Source of the DNA: Acidobacteriota bacterium | GTDB lineage: Bacteria > Acidobacteriota > Terriglobia > Acidiferrales > UBA7541 | Assembly: GCA_013289585.1 (NCBI GenBank) | Contig: JABCZR010000024.1 | Coordinates: 1-64,000, forward strand | Direction: 5' to 3' | Length of the DNA: 64,000 nt | Shown: piece after piece, positions 26,427 to 37,914 of the stretch | Position numbering within the stretch: the first letter of the stretch is position 1 | Layout of the letters: each line of letters opens with the position of its first letter | Position numbers and translations under genes: made by a program | The notes under the pieces: model-generated | Seen by the model: the letters and a program-made list of their open reading frames with translations, nothing else | Databases searched by the model: none | What the model was told of the DNA's origin: nothing

Positions 26427-26849
26427 TTACTGGCTCATCTCAGCGGCGGCGTCGCCGAACTTCTTTTGGATCTCCTTTTGGGTCTCGGGATCGAAGTCGG
26501 TTAGATCAAACATCCGGCGGACTTCAACCATTTCGTTATCCTTTCCGGGGATGCGCGAGGCCCATTCGAGCGCCTCTTCGCGCGACTTCACCTGGATGAT
26601 CCAGTAGCCGCCGACCACTTCCTTCGCTTCGGTAAACGGGCCGTCGGTAACTTTCGATTTTCCGCGTCTGAAGGTAACGCGCGCGCTCATCGTCGCGGGC
26701 GGGGTTAGGCCGTCGAGCGCGAGCAGCACGCCGGCTTTCCCTAGTTCCTCGTTGTACTTGCCCATTGCCTCCATGCTTTTGAGATCGGGTGCCCAGCCGG
26801 GTTTTGCGTTTTCGTAGTCTTTCGGAAACATGATCATCATGAAGCGCAT
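26427..26849 (-). CDS. YCII/DGPF-domain protein
   Basis: 140 residues of the YCII-related ferredoxin-like fold. The signature DGPFTEAKEVVGGYWIIQVK is intact, and the start MRFMMIMFPKD is typical. These proteins often lie beside ECF sigma factors in actinobacteria and acidobacteria; no such gene is in the window. Enzymatic activity is unproven for the group. An AAGGAGAA-like site precedes the start at 26849. Confidence 0.88.
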   Translation of the reverse strand: MRFMMIMFPKDYENAKPGWAPDLKSMEAMGKYNEELGKAGVLLALDGLTPPATMSARVTFRRGKSKVTDGPFTEAKEVVGGYWIIQVKSREEALEWASRIPGKDNEMVEVRRMFDLTDFDPETQKEIQKKFGDAAAEMSQ

Positions 26850-27170
26850 TTTCTTCTCCTTGAGCGTTGAGCGGACGCCGTATCAGCGCCGCTACTTTTA
26901 TATAGGAACTTGGGCTGCGCCGGACCCGAAATGTTGCGAGTGGCCGGGTGCGCGGTGCGGCTCCACTTACGCGTCGAACGGGTGGGGCGCCAATCGACAC
27001 TTTTTTTTGAAAAACTTTGACGTAGCGTAAGGCGCCGAAAACACGTGATTTCTCTCGAGTTGCGGGCGAACGAACGGCGGCAAGCCTTGCTCGAGAGTGT
27101 AATGGCGATTCTTCGCCAATCCTGCAATCGAAGCGGTAAAATGGCTCTCCAAGCTGGTCTCTGGTCGAGC
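26850..27170. other. Intergenic, nothing recognised
   Basis: 321 bp between divergent genes. It should hold the promoter of the YCII gene. No repeat copy or clear -35/-10 pair was seen. Confidence 0.5.
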
Positions 27171-27440
27171 ATGAGCCAAAATCGCTTCAAGAAGACTGCC
27201 CTTTGCGCGACTGCCGGAATTGCTCTCCTGATTGCGCTCTCTGGACTGCTTTTTGTTGTCGAGCAGAGGCGAACACAAGCGGAAATGAGTGCGGTTCTGT
27301 CGGCGTTTTTCTCGCAAGACATGGACAAGTGGGATGCGGGACGCACTATCACGATTGTGGTTATGCGCAATCCAGATTGTCGCATCTGCACGGAACCCAC
27401 CGGGTGCCCCGCGTATCGCTTTCATACGTGGGGATTTTGA
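27171..27440 (+). CDS. Single-pass membrane protein, possibly truncated
   Basis: 89 residues from ATG 27171: a basic start, a transmembrane helix (TALCATAGIALLIALSGLLFVV) and a short extracytoplasmic part with SAVLSAFFSQDMDKW and two Cys (DCRIC). The frame ends 10 bp before repeat copy F, and the sequence stops abruptly at HTWGF, so repeat insertion may have cut off a longer protein. No family recognised. Confidence 0.4.
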   Translation: MSQNRFKKTALCATAGIALLIALSGLLFVVEQRRTQAEMSAVLSAFFSQDMDKWDAGRTITIVVMRNPDCRICTEPTGCPAYRFHTWGF

Positions 27441-27450
27441 CTTTTCCTCG

Positions 27451-27525
27451 AACCGGGGGGCGGACGAAAAGTTTCCCCTGCTCTGAAAGTCTCCAATCAT
27501 CACGAACCAAACGATCGATATCCAA
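27451..27525 (+). repeat. ~100-bp interspersed repeat, copy F (right end lost)
   Basis: GGGGGGCGGACGAAAAGTTT, CCCCTGCTCTGAAAG, TCTCCAATCATCACGAACC and AACGATCGATATC are conserved. After that the match fades, so the CATCAGAAATCGTCC block is missing. Confidence 0.75.
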
Positions 27526-27693
27526 GGTGAGTGTCTGAAAACCTGAGTCGCTGGCCCCACTTCTGTGCCAGTTTGTCCCTCCCCCGGGCCCGCACATCCC
27601 AAACAATTTGCTTTCCGGAAATCCTCGTCCAAAATTGCGGAAGCGTCATAGGCCACGCCTTACTGGCCTCACCGGATAAACGGGAGCGCAACC

Positions 27694-29271
27694 TTGGATA
27701 CAGTGAAAACCGGTACGTCCGCACCTGATAGTCATTCGGCTCAAGGCGAAGCACACCACGTAGAGTCTCTGCCCCCGTTCGCCGTCCCCGTGCTAGTCGC
27801 ACTCTGCGCAGCCAAACTACTGCTGCACCTCTTCACTAGCGTCCGCCATTACGACTATTTTCGCGATGAGCTTTATTACCTCGACATGGCGCGGCACCTG
27901 GATTGGGGCTACGTCGATGCCGCACCGCTGATCGCCGCGTACACGAAAGTCGCGATGCTGATGGGCGGTTCGCTTGCTGCCCTGCGGATCCTTCCCGCGC
28001 TGGCCGGCACAGCCCTCGTCGCGCTCACCCTCCTGATCACACGTGAACTCGGTGGTGGCCGGTATGCCCAGCTTCTCGCCGGCATCGCCATTCTGCTCTG
28101 CCCCGCTTCCCTCGCAATGGACAGCCTCCTCACCATGAATGCCTTCGAGCCTCTCTTCTGGATGGGTTGTATCTGGGTCATCGCGCGTATCTTGCGTACC
28201 GGAGATTCGAGGCTCTGGCTGTGGTTTGGCGTCCTTGCCGGTCTAGGCCTTGAGAACAAACACTCCACGCTGTCGTTTGGATTCGCGGTCGTCCAGGCCC
28301 TCCTTCTGACCCATCACCGGCGCGAGTTCGCACGACAGTGGATCTGGATCGCCGGGGCCATTGCTCTCGCGCTTTTTCTGCCCAACATCATCTGGCAAAT
28401 CCGCCATCACTTCCCGACCATCGAAGACCTCGCCAACGTCCGTCGCGAGGGCAAGAACGTCGTGCTCGGCCCGTTGGCATTCGTCAAGGAGCAGATTATG
28501 GACATGCACCCGATCCTCCTGCCGATGTGGCTGGCGGGCCTAATGTGGTTTCTCCGCGACCTCCGCTGGCGCCTGCTCGGTGTGATCTTTGCAGTTTTCT
28601 TTGTCACGATGGTAGTAGCTCACGCCAAGAACTATTATGTGTTCCCGATTTATCCGATGGTCTTCGCGGGTGGCGCTGTGGCGATAGAGCGATGGCTGGC
28701 AACCCGCGCAGTCTGGACACGTGTGGCTGTCATCGCCGTCATCGTGCTCGCCGCGCTCCCCGCGATCCCACTGGTGACGTGGATGCTGCCGCCGGAGACA
28801 CTCCTCGCTTATCAAAACGCTATCGGCTTCAAACCCTCCAAGGCCGAGGTGCGCCAAGAGTCGCTTTTGCCTCAGCCGATTGCCGACCAGTTCGGATGGC
28901 CCGAGATGGTGAGTGAGGTCGCTACCATCTACAATTCGTTGCCGCTCGGGGAGCGAGCCAAAACAGGCATCTGGGCAAGCAACTACGGTGAAGCCGGCGC
29001 GATCAACGAGTTCGGCCCACGCTACGGGCTGCCGCGCGCTTGGTCTCCCCATCAGAATCATTGGTATTGGGGTCCGCCCCCGCAGGTCTACAAGAACCTC
29101 ATCGTGATTCAGTGGCGCCTCGAAGATGTGCAGGAGAACTGCACTTCCTTTCAGGCCTTCGAGCACTACCAGCGTTTCGGCATGGGAGACGAAAACACAC
29201 CGATATACCTCTGCCGCGATGTCAAATTCGACATCCAGAAAATCTGGTGGCACTCCCACCACTGGAACTAA
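27694..29271 (+). CDS. GT39-like membrane glycosyltransferase (PMT_2 family)
   Basis: 525 residues with about ten transmembrane helices and a soluble C-terminal third. The first periplasmic loop has the acidic motif FRDELYYLDMARHLDWGYVD, typical of ArnT/PMT-like transferases that take sugar from a polyprenyl phosphate. Acceptor unknown: lipid, protein or wall polymer. The start is a TTG at 27694; an ATG is not available near the N-terminus. It stands alone, with repeat copy F upstream and secA downstream. Confidence 0.86.
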   Translation: MDTVKTGTSAPDSHSAQGEAHHVESLPPFAVPVLVALCAAKLLLHLFTSVRHYDYFRDELYYLDMARHLDWGYVDAAPLIAAYTKVAMLMGGSLAALRILPALAGTALVALTLLITRELGGGRYAQLLAGIAILLCPASLAMDSLLTMNAFEPLFWMGCIWVIARILRTGDSRLWLWFGVLAGLGLENKHSTLSFGFAVVQALLLTHHRREFARQWIWIAGAIALALFLPNIIWQIRHHFPTIEDLANVRREGKNVVLGPLAFVKEQIMDMHPILLPMWLAGLMWFLRDLRWRLLGVIFAVFFVTMVVAHAKNYYVFPIYPMVFAGGAVAIERWLATRAVWTRVAVIAVIVLAALPAIPLVTWMLPPETLLAYQNAIGFKPSKAEVRQESLLPQPIADQFGWPEMVSEVATIYNSLPLGERAKTGIWASNYGEAGAINEFGPRYGLPRAWSPHQNHWYWGPPPQVYKNLIVIQWRLEDVQENCTSFQAFEHYQRFGMGDENTPIYLCRDVKFDIQKIWWHSHHWN

Positions 29272-29452
29272 GCAAAGTTAACTGCGCTACGACACTCAGT
29301 GTCCCTGGGACAGGCTATTTGTGGATCCCTCGCGGCTGTTTCTTGGCTCTTCCGCACCCCACCAGTTACAATAGATTGTTTGCAATCGAGGTAAGATAGC
29401 GGCCCTCGCGGACGTAGTCTTCATGTGGGGGCGCTTAGTTCCTTGTCTTTCG

Positions 29453-29482
29453 ACTGTTAACTGTCAACTGTTGACTGTCGAC
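29453..29482 (+). repeat. 7-bp tandem repeat upstream of secA
   Basis: ACTGTTA, ACTGTCA, ACTGTTG, ACTGTCG, then ACT: four units differing by single transitions, just 27 bp before the secA start. It could be a regulatory or slippage site or a REP remnant. Confidence 0.6.
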
Positions 29483-29508
29483 TTTTTTCGGAGACGGCGA
29501 AACCATCC

Positions 29509-32481
<2,973 letters not shown>

Positions 32482-32513
32482 TTGATTCCGTTTGATCTAA
32501 GAAAAGGAAACGA

Positions 32514-33350
32514 ATGCCTCCAGCACCTCAACAGCAGCCCGAACGCCACCCGATTCCGGGCGTAAAAAATCTCGTCGCGGTGGCCAGCGGCAAAGGTGGC
32601 GTGGGCAAAACCACCGTCGCCGTGAACCTTGCGTTGGCGCTTGCAAAGCTCGGCCACAAAGTCGGCTTGCTCGACGCCGACGTTTACGGGCCGAACGTTC
32701 CCATCATGCTCGGCACCACGCAGCAGCCGGAAGCCACGCAGGACAAGCACATCATCCCCGTGCAATCGCAGGGCGTGAAAATGATTTCCATGGGCCTGCT
32801 GAATCCCGGCGACAAACCCATGATCTGGCGCGGGCCGATGCTGCACAGCGTGATCACGCAGTTTCTGCGCAGCGTGGAGTGGGGTGAGCTGGATTATTTG
32901 ATCATCGATCTGCCGCCGGGCACCGGCGATGTGCAGTTGACGCTCATTCAAACCGTCGCTGTCACCGGCGCCGTCGTGGTCACCACGCCATCGACCGTCG
33001 CGCTTGCCGACGTTCGCAAAGCCATCGAAATGTTCCGCCAGGTGAATGTCGAAGTGCTCGGCGTGGTCGAAAACATGAGCTCGTTCGTCTGCCCACATTG
33101 CAACCAGCCGATTGATATTTTTGGCCACGGCGAAGGCGCGAAGACCGCACTGGCGTATGGCGTGCCCGTGCTCGGCGAGATCGAAATCGATCCGCGCATT
33201 CGAATCGGCGGCGATACCGGCAAGCCCGTCGCCGCGCTCGGTGAAGCAGGCGCGGGAGCCAAAAGTCTCTACGCCGTCGCGCGCGCTGTTACTGCGCGCC
33301 TCGCCGAAGTTGCCGGCACCGCCGCCGGCCCTTCAATCCAAATCGACTAA
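32514..33350 (+). CDS. mrp: Mrp/ApbC iron-sulfur carrier ATPase
   Basis: 278 residues. The deviant Walker A is ASGKGGVGKTTVAVNLA, switch regions follow, and CPHC (in SSFVCPHCNQP) binds a [4Fe-4S] cluster at the dimer interface. It lacks the N-terminal MIP18/DUF59 domain of longer Mrp proteins. It transfers clusters to apo-proteins in the cytoplasm. It starts 32 bp after secA with an AAGGAAA site, so the two are cotranscribed or nearly so, and it converges with a small Cys-rich gene. Confidence 0.94.
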   Translation: MPPAPQQQPERHPIPGVKNLVAVASGKGGVGKTTVAVNLALALAKLGHKVGLLDADVYGPNVPIMLGTTQQPEATQDKHIIPVQSQGVKMISMGLLNPGDKPMIWRGPMLHSVITQFLRSVEWGELDYLIIDLPPGTGDVQLTLIQTVAVTGAVVVTTPSTVALADVRKAIEMFRQVNVEVLGVVENMSSFVCPHCNQPIDIFGHGEGAKTALAYGVPVLGEIEIDPRIRIGGDTGKPVAALGEAGAGAKSLYAVARAVTARLAEVAGTAAGPSIQID

Positions 33351-33354
33351 AACC

Positions 33355-33534
33355 TTACGCTTCTTTTGTTTCGCGGAGCTTCTGTATCGCCGCGATCTTT
33401 GCAAGAAGACAATTCCGGCAAAGGCATGCCGTTGCATCGGCCGGTATCGGGACGCGCGGCAGGTCCGCGCACCAGCAACCGCTTTCCGGCTGGCAAGTCA
33501 TCGCGGCTCCGCATTGTGCGCACTTGGTTTCCAC
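33355..33534 (-). CDS. Small Cys-rich CWC-domain protein
   Basis: About 59 residues with the pattern CAQCGAAMTC, GCWC, then CLCRNC, eight Cys in the order of the Cys_rich_CWC family, presumed zinc-binding. The start is uncertain. GTG at 33534 (VETKCAQCG) begins the domain; the open frame reaches further left, to 33732, but that part reads through two hairpin repeats and is unlikely to be coding. It ends 4 bp from mrp, convergent. Role unknown. Confidence 0.68.
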   Translation of the reverse strand: METKCAQCGAAMTCQPESGCWCADLPRVPIPADATACLCRNCLLAKIAAIQKLRETKEA

Positions 33535-33602
33535 GGAGTGATGATGGCGCAGATGCAGTGCGGCGTCCAGCGCTGCTGGTTTTAGGGGTGGCAGACGGAA
33601 AA

Positions 33603-33620
33603 GCGGCAGCAAGCTGCCGC
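33603..33620. repeat. Hairpin repeat GCGGCAGC-AA-GCTGCCGC
   Basis: A perfect palindrome with 8-bp arms and two central bases, in the spacer between the CWC gene and the gamma carbonic anhydrase gene. No T-run follows. Confidence 0.6.
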
Positions 33621-33713
33621 ACTCCCAAATAAGAAACGGCAGCCGCGCTTCCTTGTCAGTCGGGCGACACGGATGATATGTTGACGTGACTCGGCATACT
33701 TGGGTGCTTGAAT

Positions 33714-33735
33714 GGGGCGCAATATATTGCACCCC
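33714..33735. repeat. Hairpin repeat GGGGCGCAATA/TATTGCACCCC
   Basis: A near-perfect 22-bp palindrome (one mismatched pair), 65 bp before the gamma carbonic anhydrase start. Together with the hairpin at 33603 it fills a 265-bp non-coding gap. Confidence 0.6.
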
Positions 33736-33799
33736 TACAATGAGATAGCGGCGCCAGTGCCCTAAACGCGCTCAAGCGGATCAAAGAAAAAGGACTCCA

Positions 33800-34333
33800 T
33801 TGGCTCGACAGCCGGACATTCGACCTTACAAAGGCAAGCGCCCGCAGATCGCGGCTTCGGCTTATATTGACGCCGCCGCGGTCATCATCGGCGACGTAGT
33901 CATCGGCGAGGATTCGAGCGTTTGGCCGTGCACGGTGATTCGCGGCGACGTGCACTACATTCGCATCGGCGCGCGCACCAATATTCAGGACGGCTCGATC
34001 TGCCACGTCATGCGCGACGAGTGTCCGCTGGTCCTCGGCGACAACGTGACCGTCGGCCATTCCGTGACGCTGCATGGCTGCACCATCGAGTCGCGTTGCC
34101 TCATCGGCATGGGCGCGATCATCCTGAACGGCGCGACGATCGGTACCGGCAGCATCGTTGCCGCGGGCACGCTCATCACCGAGCGCACCGTGATTCCCGC
34201 GGGCAGCCTGGTGATGGGCTCGCCGGGGAAAGTGAAGCGCCTGCTCACGGGGATCGATCAGGCATCGATTGACGCGTACGCGCAGCGCTACGTTGAGTAC
34301 AAGAACATTTATCGCGAGGAGCCAGCCGAGTGA
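33800..34333 (+). CDS. Gamma-type carbonic anhydrase family protein
   Basis: 177 residues of left-handed beta helix with hexapeptide repeats (IIGDVVIGEDSSVWPCTVI and onward). The zinc-binding His residues of the family appear in ICHVMRD and GHSVTLHGC (VTVGHSVTLHG). Family members are trimeric; only some have carbonic anhydrase activity, others act in CoA metabolism. The start is TTG at 33800. The stop overlaps the hisS start (GTGA), so the genes are translationally coupled. Confidence 0.9.
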   Translation: MARQPDIRPYKGKRPQIAASAYIDAAAVIIGDVVIGEDSSVWPCTVIRGDVHYIRIGARTNIQDGSICHVMRDECPLVLGDNVTVGHSVTLHGCTIESRCLIGMGAIILNGATIGTGSIVAAGTLITERTVIPAGSLVMGSPGKVKRLLTGIDQASIDAYAQRYVEYKNIYREEPAE

Positions 34334-35952
34334 GCGAAGGCGCAGCAAAAAAAGAAGAGAAGCCGCGCAAGTTCCAAGCCATCCGCGGCACGCGTGACCT
34401 TTTGCCGCCCGAGACGTCGCTATGGAACCGTGTCGAGCAAACCGCGCACGAAGTATTCGCTACGTTCGGCTTCGGCGAAATCCGACTCCCCATTTTTGAG
34501 CCCACCGAGCTTTTCGCGCGATCCATCGGCATTGACACAGATGTCGTCTCGAAAGAGATGTACGAATTTGAAGATCACCCGTCCAAGGAATTGGCAGCCC
34601 TCAGAACACTGCTTCTCGAAAAGAAGCCAATAATCGACGACCCAAAATTCTTCTGGTCCTACGAGCTCAAGGTCGAGGAGTTCGTGGTGAGACTTCAAGA
34701 CGCCATGAACCGAGGAGAGGTCCCTAAAACGCCAGAGAATGAGCGCGTCGTTAAGGACTTGGGCCCCCTCCTAAACGCGATGGCCTTTGCCAGACAGGAG
34801 TATGACAAGGGAAGTGACCAGACACATGTTGCCCGTTTCGAGTTATATGCGAAACACATTAAGGACCGTCTGAACGCTGTGCAAGCGCAGGCTATTCAAG
34901 CTTATCTGGGTGACGACATCACTTTGCGCCCCGAAGCCACGGCCAGTGTGTGCCGGGCCTATATCGAGCACGGCATGCAGCAATTGCCGCAGCCTGTAAA
35001 GCTGTACTACATGGGGCCGATGTTCCGGCGCGAGCGGCCGCAGAAGGGACGTTACCGCCAGTTCTACCAGATTGGCGCGGAAGTGCTGGGCGGGAGCGAT
35101 GCGCCGGCGATTGACGCCGAAGTGATCGAAATGGTCATGACATTTTTCGACCGGCTCGAATTGCAGGGCGCGCGGCTGGATCTTAATTCGATCGGCTGCC
35201 GCGAATGCCGCCCGAAATACGTCGAGCTTCTTCGCGCGGAGCTTTTAAAAGTGAAGGACAAGCTCGGGCCAGACAGCCAGCGGCGCATCGAGACGAATCC
35301 CCTGCGCGTGCTGGATTCGAAGCTGGAGAGCGAGCAGGGCATCATCGCCACACTACCGCGCATCGCGGACCACCTCTGCGAAGCATGCGCCAAGCACTAC
35401 GCGGAGGTGAAACATCAGCTTCAACTTCGCGGCGTCATGTACCGCGAGAATTGGAGGCTCGTCCGCGGGCTCGACTATTACATGCGTACCACGTTTGAAA
35501 TTACGGCGCAGGGCCTGGGTTCGCAGAACGCCGTTTGCGGCGGGGGACGCTATGACGGGCTGGTAGAATTGCTCGGCGGGCCGCCGACCAAAGGCATCGG
35601 CTTCGCCATCGGCGAAGATCGTTTGATCTTATCGCTGCAAGAGAGCGGGAAAATGCCCGCGCAGCAAGGCCGCGACATTTACATCGCCTGGATGGGCGAG
35701 AAAGCGCAGGCCACCGCTGTTCGCGCGGCAAAAGGCTTGCGTAGAGCGGGGTTCAGCGTCGAACTGCCGCCCGTGGAGCAAAAATTCGGCAAAGCCCTCG
35801 GCCACGCCGACAAACTCGGCGCGAAATATGCGCTCATTCTCGGCGATAATGAAGTTGCCGAAGGCTTGTGGACGCTGAAAACACTTGCCGACGGATCGCA
35901 GGCAAAGTTCACCGAGGCCGATTTGCTCGAGCATTTGCGAAAGAAAGAGTAG
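34330..35952 (+). CDS. hisS: Histidyl-tRNA synthetase with a large in-frame insert
   Basis: 540 residues, about 110 longer than usual. The core is normal: motif 1 region (GFGEIRLPIFEPTELFARSI in part), motif 2 (MFRRERPQKGRYRQF), the histidine motifs LVRGLDYYMRTTFE and GGGRYDGL, motif 3 (GIGFAIGEDRLIL) and the anticodon domain. Residues ~83-195 interrupt the usual FEDR...ITLRPE junction: the gene goes from MYEFED to ITLRPEATAS through ~113 extra residues. There are no stops inside, so the full-length protein is probably made. The GTG start overlaps the upstream stop (GTGA). It makes His-tRNA in the cytoplasm. Confidence 0.95.
   Translation: MSEGAAKKEEKPRKFQAIRGTRDLLPPETSLWNRVEQTAHEVFATFGFGEIRLPIFEPTELFARSIGIDTDVVSKEMYEFEDHPSKELAALRTLLLEKKPIIDDPKFFWSYELKVEEFVVRLQDAMNRGEVPKTPENERVVKDLGPLLNAMAFARQEYDKGSDQTHVARFELYAKHIKDRLNAVQAQAIQAYLGDDITLRPEATASVCRAYIEHGMQQLPQPVKLYYMGPMFRRERPQKGRYRQFYQIGAEVLGGSDAPAIDAEVIEMVMTFFDRLELQGARLDLNSIGCRECRPKYVELLRAELLKVKDKLGPDSQRRIETNPLRVLDSKLESEQGIIATLPRIADHLCEACAKHYAEVKHQLQLRGVMYRENWRLVRGLDYYMRTTFEITAQGLGSQNAVCGGGRYDGLVELLGGPPTKGIGFAIGEDRLILSLQESGKMPAQQGRDIYIAWMGEKAQATAVRAAKGLRRAGFSVELPPVEQKFGKALGHADKLGAKYALILGDNEVAEGLWTLKTLADGSQAKFTEADLLEHLRKKE
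34576..34914 (+). other. In-frame insert of ~113 codons within hisS
   Basis: It begins after FED (HPSKELAALRTLLLEKKP) and ends before ITLRPEATAS. It is mostly helical and charged, with no recognised domain, no intein ends (no Cys/Ser at the start or HN at the end) and no homing-endonuclease motif. AGA, AGG and ATA codons occur several times, unlike the flanking hisS sequence, and it is visibly less GC-rich. It sits in the loop between motifs 1 and 2. Confidence 0.7.
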
Positions 35953-36022
35953 GACAGACATTCCTGTCTGTCCTCGACATGTCAGGTTGGATCGGCAGAG
36001 GACAGGCAAGAATGCCTGTCCT
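35951..36022. repeat. Pair of 24-bp REP-like hairpins between hisS and aspS
   Basis: Hairpin one: AGGACAGACA and TGTCTGTCCT with loop TTCC (35951-35974), beginning inside the hisS stop codon. Hairpin two: AGGACAGGCA and TGCCTGTCCT with loop AGAA (35999-36022). Both have perfect 10-bp arms. A related hairpin precedes cmk at 41032-41051. Lacking U-runs, they may stabilise or attenuate the transcript. Confidence 0.75.
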
Positions 36023-36066
36023 ACTGAAGCGCGAATAGAATTTGGCCTGTGTGAGGAGACGAAGAC

Positions 36067-37857
36067 TTGCTGGACTTTCTGGGAAACTTGAAGCGCACGC
36101 ACTACTGCGGCGAATTGCGCGCCACGGACGACGGCCGCGACGCACTGGTGATGGGCTGGGTGGCGAAGCGGCGCGACCTGGGCAATCTGCTTTTCCTCGA
36201 CATCCGCGACCGCACTGGCATCGTTCAGGTGGTTTTCAACAAAGAGACGCAGCCCGAGGCGCACGCCAAAGCCGAGCAGGCCCGCAGCGAATTCGTAGTC
36301 GCCGTCGAAGGCAAGGTCATCAAGCGGCAGAAGGCCAATCCGGAATTGGCCAGCGGCGAAGTCGAACTGGTCGCGTCCAAGTTGCACATTCTCAACAACG
36401 CCAAGACGCCGCCGTTCCCCATCGAAGACGAAATCAACGCCGCGGAAGAAACGCGCCTGCGCTTTCGCTATCTCGATCTGCGTCGCCCGAAGCCGCATCG
36501 CAATCTGGCGCTGCGCCATCGCATCATTCTTGAAATTCGCAAAGTGATGGACGAACTGGGCTTTATTGAAGTGGAGACGCCTATGCTTACGCGCTCGACG
36601 CCGGAGGGCGCGCGCGATTTTCTTGTGCCCAGCCGCGTTCATCACGGGCAGTTCTACGCGCTGCCGCAATCGCCGCAGATTTTCAAGCAGATTTTGATGA
36701 TCGCCGGGCTGGACAAATACTTTCAGATCGTGAAATGTTTTCGCGACGAAGACCAGCGCGCCGACCGCCAGCTCGAATTCACGCAGCTCGACCTGGAGAT
36801 GTCTTTCCCGCGCCAGGAAGACATTTTTCATGTGATCGAGCAGGTGATGGTGCGTGCTTGCGCCGTCGCGGGTGTCAAGGCCTCGGCCCCGTTTCCGCAC
36901 CTGCTCTACAAGGATTGCATTCGAAAGTACGGCAGCGACAAGCCGGACATGCGTTTTGGCATGGAACTGCACGAGGTAACGCATTGCTTTCCGGAGGAAG
37001 CGAAACAAAAGCTGCAGATCGAAGGCAATGTTTTTGCATTTGCTGCGCCCGGAGCCGCGGGCTATTCGCGCAAGCAACTTGACGAATTGACGGAAAAGGC
37101 TAAATCGCTGCACGCTCGCGGCGCCTACTTCGTGAAAGTCACGCCGGAAGGGCTGACCTCGACCGTCGAGAAATTGATCGGCCCGGAAAACGTAAAGAAA
37201 CTCGCCGAGGCGTGCGGCGCAAAGGCCGCCGATCTCGTCGTCGCCGTCTCTGCCAAGGAACAGATTAAAGGAACAGAAGCCGCCGCGTTGATCGCGGGCC
37301 AATTGCGTTTGCATCTCGGCGAAGCGCTCGGCGTCATTGACAAATCGCAGTGGAAATTCCTGTGGCTCACAGGCTTTCCGCTGTTCGAATGGAGCGAAGC
37401 GGACAAAACCTGGGTCAGCGCGCAACATCCGTTCACCGGCATCGTGGATGAAGACCTGGAAAAACTGGAATCCGCGCCGTGGGAAGTGCGTTCGAAGGGC
37501 TATGACCTCGTCCTCAACGGCTACGAGCTCGGCTCCGGCAGCATTCGAATCCACCGCCAGGACATTCAGGAGCGCCTGTTCAAAGCGCTCGGCCTCACTG
37601 AAGAACAGTTGCGCCGCCGCTTCGGCTTCTTTCTCGACGCGCTGACCTACGGCACGCCCCCGCATGGTGGCATTGCGCTCGGTATTGACCGCGTGGTCAT
37701 GCTCCTCGCCGGCGAAAAATCGATTCGCGAAGTGATTGCTTTCGCGAAAACCACTGCCGCGCAAGATTTGATGGCAGAATCACCCTCGAACGTGGACATA
37801 GAACAGCTCGATCAATTGGGGATCGCTATTCAAGAAAAGAAGAAAGCGGCTGAATGA
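36067..37857 (+). CDS. aspS: Aspartyl-tRNA synthetase
   Basis: 596 residues, the bacterial class IIb form. The N-terminal OB anticodon domain (VMGWVAKRRDLGNLLFLDIR in part) is followed by motif 2 (CFRDEDQRADRQLEFTQLDLE in part), the ~100-residue GAD domain inserted between motifs 2 and 3, and motif 3 (GIALGIDRVVMLLAG). The start is TTG 36067. No GatCAB genes lie in the window, so whether it is discriminating cannot be told. It lies 114 bp behind hisS, with two hairpins in the gap. Confidence 0.97.
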   Translation: MLDFLGNLKRTHYCGELRATDDGRDALVMGWVAKRRDLGNLLFLDIRDRTGIVQVVFNKETQPEAHAKAEQARSEFVVAVEGKVIKRQKANPELASGEVELVASKLHILNNAKTPPFPIEDEINAAEETRLRFRYLDLRRPKPHRNLALRHRIILEIRKVMDELGFIEVETPMLTRSTPEGARDFLVPSRVHHGQFYALPQSPQIFKQILMIAGLDKYFQIVKCFRDEDQRADRQLEFTQLDLEMSFPRQEDIFHVIEQVMVRACAVAGVKASAPFPHLLYKDCIRKYGSDKPDMRFGMELHEVTHCFPEEAKQKLQIEGNVFAFAAPGAAGYSRKQLDELTEKAKSLHARGAYFVKVTPEGLTSTVEKLIGPENVKKLAEACGAKAADLVVAVSAKEQIKGTEAAALIAGQLRLHLGEALGVIDKSQWKFLWLTGFPLFEWSEADKTWVSAQHPFTGIVDEDLEKLESAPWEVRSKGYDLVLNGYELGSGSIRIHRQDIQERLFKALGLTEEQLRRRFGFFLDALTYGTPPHGGIALGIDRVVMLLAGEKSIREVIAFAKTTAAQDLMAESPSNVDIEQLDQLGIAIQEKKKAAE

Positions 37858-37914
37858 TATTCTTGTTGCTCCGAATCTCTCTCGGAACGCGTTTGAGCTC
37901 AAGGCGAGATCGCC

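Noticed and set aside
34576-34914. Intein or group I/II intron in hisS.
   Set aside because: No Cys/Ser start, no HN end, no endonuclease motif; the frame stays open and no intron core was recognised.
35629-37764. 711-codon open frame antisense to hisS and aspS.
   Set aside because: It spans two certain genes and two REP hairpins; composition is that of a shadow frame.
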